This document shows positions 4,775 to 9,986 of a DNA stretch of 9,986 nt, piece after piece. This DNA comes from Chloroflexi bacterium UBA4736 (GTDB lineage: Bacteria > Chloroflexota > Dormibacteria > Dormibacterales > Dormibacteraceae), in assembly GCA_002404015.1 (NCBI GenBank), contig DHIW01000072.1, forward strand, positions 691-10,676. The letters are read 5' to 3'. Made by a program: the position numbers and the translations under genes. The notes beneath the pieces were generated by a model, which worked only from the letters and a program-made list of their open reading frames with translations, was not told the DNA's origin and did no database searches. Each line of letters opens with the position of its first letter. Within the stretch, counting starts at the first letter, position 1.

Positions 4775-7000
4775 ATGAAGGGCCCTGCCAGAACCCGCAC
4801 GAAATCCGGGCGCAATCCCCGCGCCCGGCTCCACGCCGGCTGGTCGCCCATGGGCCAGCGCCAGCGTCGGACGACCCTCCTCAGGGTGCTCGGAGTCGCG
4901 CTCGCCTTGATCGTCTTCGTGGGTGCCGCGGCTGACGCCTACGCGCAGGAGTTCCTCTCCAGCCTGCCCTCGGTCCAGGGCCTCGACTCCTCGACCTTCC
5001 GCGGGGATGCTCTCATCTACGACCGCGCAGGCGTGCTCCTGGCCGATGTCGGCAGCCAGGGCGACCACCGCCTGAACGTCACGATCGACAAGGTGGCGCC
5101 GAAGCTGCTGCAGGCGACCGTCGCGATCGAAGACAAGAACTTCTTCCAGAACGCCGGGTTCGACATCGAGGGCATCCTGAGGGCTGCCATCTCAAATTAC
5201 CGCTCCCAGAGTGTCGTGGGCGGCGGCTCGACCATCACCCAGCAGCTTGCCAAGCAGCTCTTCCTCCAGCAGTCCAACGGCGTCGCCGCCCAGTCCATCG
5301 ACCGCAAGATCCGCGAGGTCGTCCTCGCCTACCAGCTGAGCCGGAGCTACACCAAGAACCAGATCCTAGAGCTCTACCTGAACCGCAGCTACTACGGCGA
5401 CCAGGAGTACGGGATCCAGGCGGCCGCACGCACCTTCATCCACAAGGACGCCAAGGACATCGACCTGGCCCAGGCCGCCCTGCTGGCGGGGCTGCCCCAG
5501 GCCCCTGCCCAGTGGGACCCGGTCGTCCACGCCGACGCCGCCAAGATCCGCCAGAAGCAGGTGCTCGACGCCATGGTGCGGACGGGCTACATCACGCCCG
5601 AGGAGAGCGACAACGCGGTCAAGGAAGCGCTCACGGTGTACGGACCGGTCAACACCTTCCTGGCGCCCCATTTCGTGGCCTACGTTCAGGCGGAGATGGA
5701 GAAGCTGGGCTTCAAGATCGGCGACCAGCAGCTGGTCGTGAGGACAACGCTGGACTATTCGAAGCAGCAGATCGGCGAGCAGGTGGTCCGCTCCAACCTG
5801 GCCGCCAACAAGCACCTGGACCCGAACGGCCTCCTGAGCTCCTCGCTGGTCTCCATGGACCCCAAGACCGGCCAGATCCTCGTGTACGTGGGCTCGCCCG
5901 ACTACAACCTGGACGGGGGCAAGTTCGACTTCGTGTCGGGCGTGCCCCGCAATCCCGGATCCTCGGTGAAGCCCTTCACCTACGGCGCGGTGATCAACGC
6001 CCGCAAGGCGACTATGGACACACCGATCTTGGACGGGCCGAGCCCGCTGGAGCTCCCCCAGGGTCCCGGCCAGGACACGTACAAGGTCTACAACTACGAC
6101 AAGAGCACGCACGGGATCCTGCCGCTCCGGATGGCGCTCCAGAACTCGCTGAACATCCCCGCTGTGAAGGTCGAGCTCTCGATCGGGGTGCCGGCGGTGG
6201 TCCAGTGGTGGCGCAACCTGGGCATCAACCCCCGGATCGCCCACCAGGGGACCGACGGCCTGTACTTCTACGCGACCGACGACTCGGTCTACAACTACGG
6301 CGCCAGCCTCACGCTAGGCGGCTACCCGATCACGATGCTCGAGGAGGTGACCGGGCTCTCGGTCTACGCCAACCTGGGGGTCAAGCACGACCCCGAGGCC
6401 ATCCTCGGCATCACCGACCTGAAGGGCAAGCCGCTGTACGTGGCCAACCCCGACGCCAACAAGCGGCAGGCCATCGACCCCGGGGTCGCTTTCATCATGG
6501 CCTCGATCATGTCCGACGACCAGAACCGCTGCCTGATCTTCGGCTGCAACGGACCCCTCCACCTGCCGGAGCGTCACGCGGCCGCCAAGACCGGCACCAC
6601 CGACAGCTTCAAGGACGCGCTCACGATCGGGTTCACGCCGGACCTGGCGACGGTGATCTGGGTCGGCGACATCCTCGACAACAGCCACACCATGCGCTCC
6701 GGCTCGGACGGCATCTTCGTGGCGGCGCCGGGCTGGCACGACTTCATGGAGAAGGCGCTGGCCGGCGCGCCGGACAAGTGGTACGACCCCCCGAGCGGCG
6801 TCGTGAAGGGACCCGGCAACAGCTGGTACCTGGCCGACGCCACCAGCATCGCCAGGCTGCCCAACGACAACCCGACGCCCAAGCCGGCGCCTCCCGACTA
6901 CGGCATCCCGGGCGACCCCGGCGCGGGAATCCAGGCGGTGCCGACGCCGGCGCCGACGCCCAAGCCCAAACCCGCGCCGACCCTCCCACCCGTGCCTTAA
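4775..7000 (+). CDS. Class A penicillin-binding protein (peptidoglycan glycosyltransferase/transpeptidase)
   Basis: A bifunctional cell-wall enzyme of 741 residues that polymerises lipid II and cross-links stem peptides outside the membrane. A basic cytoplasmic N-terminus is followed by a membrane anchor at about 34-53. The GT51 domain has AIEDKNFF with catalytic Glu119, then GGGSTITQQLAKQLF, RKIREVVLAYQL, KNQILELYLNRSYYG and LLAGLPQAPAQWDP. The transpeptidase domain carries all three motifs: S396-S-V-K399 in PGSSVKPF, S458-L-N460 and K605-T-G607. Residues 700-741 form a Pro/Lys/Thr-rich tail, common in actinobacterial and Chloroflexota enzymes. Open frame extends up to 4613 inside the methyltransferase gene, but that part is Arg/Trp-rich shadow sequence; ATG 4775 after TACAAT is preferred, and ATG 4850 is a second option. 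It resembles the PBP1A/PonA type, but the exact orthologue is unclear. Confidence 0.95.
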   Translation: MKGPARTRTKSGRNPRARLHAGWSPMGQRQRRTTLLRVLGVALALIVFVGAAADAYAQEFLSSLPSVQGLDSSTFRGDALIYDRAGVLLADVGSQGDHRLNVTIDKVAPKLLQATVAIEDKNFFQNAGFDIEGILRAAISNYRSQSVVGGGSTITQQLAKQLFLQQSNGVAAQSIDRKIREVVLAYQLSRSYTKNQILELYLNRSYYGDQEYGIQAAARTFIHKDAKDIDLAQAALLAGLPQAPAQWDPVVHADAAKIRQKQVLDAMVRTGYITPEESDNAVKEALTVYGPVNTFLAPHFVAYVQAEMEKLGFKIGDQQLVVRTTLDYSKQQIGEQVVRSNLAANKHLDPNGLLSSSLVSMDPKTGQILVYVGSPDYNLDGGKFDFVSGVPRNPGSSVKPFTYGAVINARKATMDTPILDGPSPLELPQGPGQDTYKVYNYDKSTHGILPLRMALQNSLNIPAVKVELSIGVPAVVQWWRNLGINPRIAHQGTDGLYFYATDDSVYNYGASLTLGGYPITMLEEVTGLSVYANLGVKHDPEAILGITDLKGKPLYVANPDANKRQAIDPGVAFIMASIMSDDQNRCLIFGCNGPLHLPERHAAAKTGTTDSFKDALTIGFTPDLATVIWVGDILDNSHTMRSGSDGIFVAAPGWHDFMEKALAGAPDKWYDPPSGVVKGPGNSWYLADATSIARLPNDNPTPKPAPPDYGIPGDPGAGIQAVPTPAPTPKPKPAPTLPPVP

Positions 7001-7029
7001 GGGCCCGCCGGATCTTTTCAACCGGTCGG

Positions 7030-7035
7030 TAGAAT
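7030..7035 (+). promoter_or_regulatory. Predicted -10 box of the trigger factor gene
   Basis: TAGAAT is followed by 7 nt and the GTG at 7043. The surrounding GGTAGAATCG is identical to the sequence ahead of the SufR-like gene. No -35 consensus is present 16-18 nt upstream and no Shine-Dalgarno sequence precedes the GTG. The 42-bp gap after the penicillin-binding protein shows no convincing terminator hairpin with a T tract. Confidence 0.6.
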
Positions 7036-7042
7036 CGCGACC

Positions 7043-8353
7043 GTGGCGACAGCCGAACTCTCCGTCGTGACCGAGAACCTGCCGGGCAGCCAGGTCGGCC
7101 TGACCATCGAGGTGCCCCAGGAGGCCGTGGACGAGGCCTACGAGCGGGTGCTGAAGCGGCTCTCGCAGCGGGTCAAGATCGAGGGCTTCCGGCCCGGCCA
7201 CGCCCCCAAGCCGCTGATCGAGGCCCGGATCGGCCCGGCCGCGCTGCGGGAGGAGGTCATCGACGCCCTCGTTCCGCAGGCCGTGAACCAGGCCCTGAAG
7301 GAACGCAGCATCGAGCCGATCGACCGGCCCCAGGTGGAGGTCCTCGACCTGGAGCGCGGCCGCCCGGCCAGGCTCTCGGCCCGGGTCAGCGTGATGCCCG
7401 AGGTCCAGCTTCCCGAGCTGGCGGGGATGAAGGTCGACAAGCAGCACACCGAGGTCGACGACGACATGGTCGAGCGGCGCCTCCTGGAGCTGCGGGAACG
7501 GCTGGCGGAGATCGAGCCGGTCGAGCGCGAGGTCCGCCCCGGCGACCTGGTCGTGGCCGACCTGAAGGTTGCGACAGGCGGCCAGGAGGTCGCCTCCGAG
7601 GCCCGCAACGCAATGGAGATGGAGGTCCGCGAGGGCGTCCTGGTGCCGGAGCTGCTGGCGGTGCTGCCCGGCAAGAAGGTGGGCGAGGTGGCGACCGCGG
7701 AGGTCACCATGCCGGAGGACCACAGCAACCCGGACCTGGCGGGCAAGCTGGCGAACCTCGAGGTGACCGTCCAGGGCGTCAAGGAGAAGCGGGTGCCCGA
7801 GCTGACCGACGAGATCGCGCAGCAGTTGAGCGACGGTGAGCGGAAGACGGCCGCCGAGCTCCGCGAGGCCGTTCGGGAGGATCTGGTCGAGCAAGCCCGC
7901 CGATTGGACGAGCTGGCGCACGAGCAGTCCGTGCTGAAAGCGGTCGTGGAGGGGACCCAGGTCGAGGTCCCCAAGGCGCTCGTGGACCACGAGGTGGAGC
8001 ACCAGGTCTCGGACCTCGAGGAGAGGCTCAAGCGCCAGGGGCTGCGCATCGACCGCTACCTCCAGTACCTGAACCAGACTCCGGAGGAATACCTCGACGG
8101 GCTGCGGCCGGACGCCGCGGCTCGCTTGAAGGTGGACCTCGTCCTGAGCGAGTTCGGCAAGCGGCTCGGGATCGAGCCCACCGACGAGGAGGTCGAGGCC
8201 TACATCCGCACGGAGGCCGAGCGGGACCCAGAGCTGAAGGGTTCGTTGGACCAGCTACTGGCCAACGGGTCGGCCCGGGACTACTTCCGGCACCGCCTGG
8301 AACGGCTGCGAATCCTTGAGACCCTGGTAAAAGAAGTTGGAAAGGAAGCTTGA
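7043..8353 (+). CDS. tig: Trigger factor, ribosome-associated chaperone
   Basis: Trigger factor binds the ribosome near protein L23 and shields nascent chains; it also has peptidyl-prolyl isomerase activity. The 436-residue length is typical. The N-terminal ribosome-binding domain (about 1-140) carries the signature loop GFRPGHAP at 48-55, a variant of G-F-R-x-G-x-x-P. A FKBP-like domain follows at about 160-250 ([12 protein letters not shown], then [19 protein letters not shown], then [16 protein letters not shown]). The helical C-terminal chaperone region runs from about 255 to the end. The FKBP part lacks the usual I-P-G-F strand (it reads [11 protein letters not shown]), so isomerase activity may be weak; this is inferred. 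The GTG start sits 7 nt after TAGAAT. Its stop overlaps a possible TTG upstream of clpP, and tig-clpP-clpX is a widespread gene order. Confidence 0.96.
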   Translation: MATAELSVVTENLPGSQVGLTIEVPQEAVDEAYERVLKRLSQRVKIEGFRPGHAPKPLIEARIGPAALREEVIDALVPQAVNQALKERSIEPIDRPQVEVLDLERGRPARLSARVSVMPEVQLPELAGMKVDKQHTEVDDDMVERRLLELRERLAEIEPVEREVRPGDLVVADLKVATGGQEVASEARNAMEMEVREGVLVPELLAVLPGKKVGEVATAEVTMPEDHSNPDLAGKLANLEVTVQGVKEKRVPELTDEIAQQLSDGERKTAAELREAVREDLVEQARRLDELAHEQSVLKAVVEGTQVEVPKALVDHEVEHQVSDLEERLKRQGLRIDRYLQYLNQTPEEYLDGLRPDAAARLKVDLVLSEFGKRLGIEPTDEEVEAYIRTEAERDPELKGSLDQLLANGSARDYFRHRLERLRILETLVKEVGKEA

Positions 8354-8385
8354 GAGTGCTGGATAGAGATTGGGAAGGGCGTGTC

Positions 8386-8391
8386 TACAAT
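8386..8391 (+). promoter_or_regulatory. Predicted -10 box of clpP
   Basis: TACAAT is followed by 6 nt and a GTG at 8398 in the clpP frame. It lies 33 bp after the tig stop, so clpP and its downstream genes can be transcribed without tig. No -35 consensus is seen at the usual distance. Confidence 0.5.
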
Positions 8392-8397
8392 GGCCTC

Positions 8398-9057
8398 GTG
8401 GATGGCGGCGGCCTGCGGCCGATGAACTACATGGTGCCCATGGTCGTGGAGAGCACCAACCGGGGGGAGCGTGCCTTCGACATCTACTCGCGGCTGCTCA
8501 AGGACCGGATCATCTTCCTGGGCACGCCCATCGACGACCAGGTCGCCAACCTCGTCATCGCGCAGCTGCTCTTCCTCCAGAGCGAAGACCCGGAGAAGGA
8601 CATCTCCGTCTACATCAACAGCCCCGGTGGCCAGGTGACCGCCGGTCTCGCGATCTACGACACGATGCAGTACATCCGGCCCGAGGTCTCGACGATCTGC
8701 ATCGGGATGGCCTATTCGATGGGCGCCGTGCTGCTCTGCGGCGGCGCAGCCGGCAAGCGCTACTCGCTGCCGCACGCCAACATCCTGATCCACCAGCCGT
8801 GGGGCGGCATGCAGGGGCAGGCGACGGACATCCAGATCCACGCCAAGGAGATCCTGCGCACCCGCGAGGTGCTGAACGGGATCATCGCCAAGCACTCCAA
8901 GCAGCCGATCGAGCGGGTCCAGCAGGACACCGAGCGGGACTACTTCCTCACACCCGAGCAGGCCAAGGCCTACGGGCTGATCGACGACATCATCGCCTCG
9001 CCCGACCAGGTCCCCGTCCCCAGCGTGAACGGCAAGGAGGCCGCCAGTAAGAGCTGA
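8398..9057 (+). CDS. clpP: ATP-dependent Clp protease proteolytic subunit ClpP
   Basis: ClpP is the serine peptidase that forms a double heptameric barrel and degrades proteins fed by ClpX or ClpC. From the GTG at 8398 it has 219 residues. The catalytic triad is Ser107 (GMAYSMGA), His132 (ILIHQPWGG) and Asp181 (ERDYFL). Other hallmarks are [30 protein letters not shown] and the C-terminal [11 protein letters not shown]. No long propeptide is present. The frame opens at a TTG (8350) overlapping the tig stop, which would add 16 residues ([11 protein letters not shown]) not typical of ClpP; TACAAT 6 nt before GTG 8398 favours the later start. ATG 8422 ([12 protein letters not shown]) is a third option that matches the usual ClpP N-terminus. 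The stop shares one base with the next ATG (TGATG). GMAYSMGA has Tyr where many ClpPs have Ala. Confidence 0.96.
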   Translation: MDGGGLRPMNYMVPMVVESTNRGERAFDIYSRLLKDRIIFLGTPIDDQVANLVIAQLLFLQSEDPEKDISVYINSPGGQVTAGLAIYDTMQYIRPEVSTICIGMAYSMGAVLLCGGAAGKRYSLPHANILIHQPWGGMQGQATDIQIHAKEILRTREVLNGIIAKHSKQPIERVQQDTERDYFLTPEQAKAYGLIDDIIASPDQVPVPSVNGKEAASKS

Positions 9058-9266
9058 TGATCTTCCGACGCCGGTCCAAGGCCGCCAAGGTGGTCCGCCA
9101 CAAGCCGCGCTGCTCGTTCTGCGGGAAGGAGAAAGGCGAGGTGGGGACGAGGCTCGGCCACCAGCAGGTCCAGCTAGTGGCCGGCCCCGGCGTTTACATC
9201 TGCAGCGAGTGCATCAGCGTTGCAAACGACATTCTGCGGGGGCATAATCCTCCGGCTCCGGCCTAG
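9057..9266 (+). CDS. Stand-alone ClpX-type C4 zinc-finger protein
   Basis: A 69-residue protein consisting of little more than a ClpX N-terminal zinc-binding domain. Four cysteines are C19, C22 (CSFCGK) and C49, C52 (CSEC). [10 protein letters not shown] is shared exactly with the downstream ClpX, so it is very probably a duplicated copy of that domain. It differs by a basic N-terminus ([14 protein letters not shown]) and about 8 extra residues between the cysteine pairs. There is no AAA+ module. In ClpX this domain dimerises and recruits adaptors and substrates, so a free copy could bind the ClpX hexamer, compete for adaptors or deliver substrates; this is inference. The start overlaps the clpP stop (TGATG), with GGAGG 16 nt upstream, and clpX begins 7 bp after its stop, placing it within a clpP-clpX operon. 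Free zf-C4_ClpX proteins are known, but function is generally uncharacterised. Confidence 0.85.
   Translation: MIFRRRSKAAKVVRHKPRCSFCGKEKGEVGTRLGHQQVQLVAGPGVYICSECISVANDILRGHNPPAPA
9220..9248 (+). promoter_or_regulatory. Possible internal promoter for clpX
   Basis: TTGCAA at 9220-9225 and CATAAT at 9243-9248 are separated by 17 nt, the best -35/-10 pair in the window. Both lie in the 3' end of the zinc-finger gene. Transcription would start near 9255, giving clpX an 18-nt leader with AGGAA (9265-9269) as a closely spaced ribosome binding site. It could let clpX be made apart from clpP. Confidence 0.4.
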
Positions 9267-9272
9267 GAACCT

Positions 9273-9986
9273 ATGAACGACCGAGAAGACCGCCGCCGCT
9301 ACACGCGCTGCTCCTTCTGCGGAAAGGGCCAGGACCAGGTCCGCAAGCTCGTCGCGGGACCGGGCGTCTACATCTGCGACCAGTGCATCGACCTCTGCCA
9401 GGAGGTCCTGGAGGAGGACAGCCGCTCGGTCGGGTCCAAGAAGGCCAAGACCGGCTTCATCCCCAACCCGAAGACCATCAGCGCGGCCCTCGACCAGTAC
9501 GTGATCGGCCAGGAGCACGCCAAGAAGGTGCTCTCGGTGCAGGTCTACAACCACTACAAGCGGATCTCAGCCTCGAAGATGATCGGCGACGTCGAGCTTT
9601 CGAAGTCGAACGTCCTGCTGGTGGGCCCCACCGGCTGCGGCAAGACCTACCTGGCGCAAACGCTCGCCAAGATCCTCGACGTCCCCTTCGCGATCGCCGA
9701 CGCGACCAGCCTCACCGAGGCCGGCTACGTGGGCGAGGACGTCGAGAACATCCTCCTGCGCCTGATCCAGGCGGCCGACTTCGACATCAGCCGCGCCGAG
9801 CGCGGGATCATCTACATCGACGAGATCGACAAGATCGCCCGCAAGTCGGACAACCCCTCGATCACGCGCGACGTGTCGGGCGAGGGAGTCCAGCAAGCGC
9901 TCCTGAAGATCCTCGAGGGCACGGTCGCCAACGTGCCGCCGCAAGGCGGCCGCAAGCATCCCCACCAGGACTTCATCCAGATCAAC
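9273..9986 (+). CDS. clpX: ATP-dependent Clp protease ATP-binding subunit ClpX (N-terminal part, cut by window edge)
   Basis: ClpX is the AAA+ unfoldase that recognises tagged substrates and threads them into ClpP. The first 238 residues of a protein usually about 420 long are present; the frame is open to the window end. The zinc-binding domain has C13, C16, C35 and C38. The AAA+ module shows [14 protein letters not shown] at about 72-85, Walker A GPTGCGKT at 118-125, the pore-1 loop GYVGED at 151-156 and Walker B IIYIDE at 179-184, then [17 protein letters not shown]. All match ClpX and exclude ClpA/ClpC. The ATG at 9273 is 7 bp after the zinc-finger gene stop, with AGGAA just upstream. The sensor-2 region and the IGF loop that docks on ClpP lie outside the window. 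Confidence 0.96.
   Translation, partial: MNDREDRRRYTRCSFCGKGQDQVRKLVAGPGVYICDQCIDLCQEVLEEDSRSVGSKKAKTGFIPNPKTISAALDQYVIGQEHAKKVLSVQVYNHYKRISASKMIGDVELSKSNVLLVGPTGCGKTYLAQTLAKILDVPFAIADATSLTEAGYVGEDVENILLRLIQAADFDISRAERGIIYIDEIDKIARKSDNPSITRDVSGEGVQQALLKILEGTVANVPPQGGRKHPHQDFIQIN

Noticed and set aside
5129..5166. GT51 motif 1 lacks the common His (reads EDKNFFQNAGFD rather than ED..FY.H.G.D)
   Set aside because: The catalytic Glu and Asp are present, and Asn in place of His with a following G-x-D is, as I recall, frequent in PBP1A-like enzymes of Chloroflexota and Actinobacteria, so it does not suggest an inactive enzyme.
6880..7000. Repeated GCCGACGCC-type units in the 3' end of the penicillin-binding protein gene
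   Set aside because: They encode the Pro/Thr/Lys tail typical of such proteins and do not extend beyond the gene; not an independent repeat element.
7001..7029. Possible terminator between the penicillin-binding protein gene and tig
   Set aside because: Only short CCGG-type symmetry is present and there is no stable stem followed by a T run, so a terminator cannot be supported.
5512..7032. 506-codon plus-strand frame overlapping the penicillin-binding protein gene
   Set aside because: It lies in another frame of a gene with intact catalytic motifs; the product is an Arg/Gly/Pro/Ala-rich shadow with no recognisable domain.
6314..8002. 562-codon open frame on the minus strand opposite the penicillin-binding protein and trigger factor genes
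   Set aside because: It mirrors two well-conserved plus-strand genes and spans their boundary. The product is low-complexity His/Leu/Arg/Gly sequence with no motif, as expected for an antisense frame in GC-rich DNA.

Overview
This is a very GC-rich, gene-dense bacterial window with no rRNA, tRNA, CRISPR array or insertion sequence that I can see. The gene content is mostly housekeeping. The high GC, the SUF operon led by its own Fe-S-type repressor, and many gene starts placed directly behind a -10 box fit an actinobacterial, Chloroflexota or Dormibacterota-like soil lineage. That is an inference; no marker here fixes the phylum.

Region 1 (1-1642, minus strand) is the head of a SUF iron-sulfur cluster assembly operon. 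It runs sufR-like repressor, sufC, then sufB, which is cut by the window edge. The three genes overlap end to start (8 bp and 1 bp), so they are almost certainly co-transcribed and translationally coupled. A perfect 9-bp inverted repeat at 1641-1666 separates the regulator from a divergent gene and is the best candidate for its operator.

Region 2 (1666-4743, plus strand) holds less conserved genes: a 12-helix MFS transporter, a coupled coiled-coil protein of unknown function, a single-pass membrane protein with a C-terminal BON domain, and a SAM-dependent methyltransferase.

Region 3 (4775-7000) is a class A penicillin-binding protein (glycosyltransferase plus transpeptidase) with a proline-rich tail.

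Region 4 (7043-9986) is the protein quality-control cluster: trigger factor, ClpP, a 69-residue free-standing copy of the ClpX zinc-binding domain, and the N-terminal 238 residues of ClpX, cut by the window edge. The small zinc-finger gene between clpP and clpX is the most unusual gene here. It looks like a duplicated ClpX N-terminal domain and could act as an adaptor or modulator of ClpXP.

A recurring regulatory theme links the regions. At least five genes (sufR-like, BON protein, methyltransferase, tig, clpP) have a TANNNT-like or GATAAT -10 box ending 6-7 nt before a GTG or ATG and no Shine-Dalgarno sequence. This predicts leaderless mRNAs and moves the probable starts of the regulator (to 1624) and of clpP (to 8398). 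There is no gene-free stretch above 300 bases; the longest gaps are about 30-45 bases.
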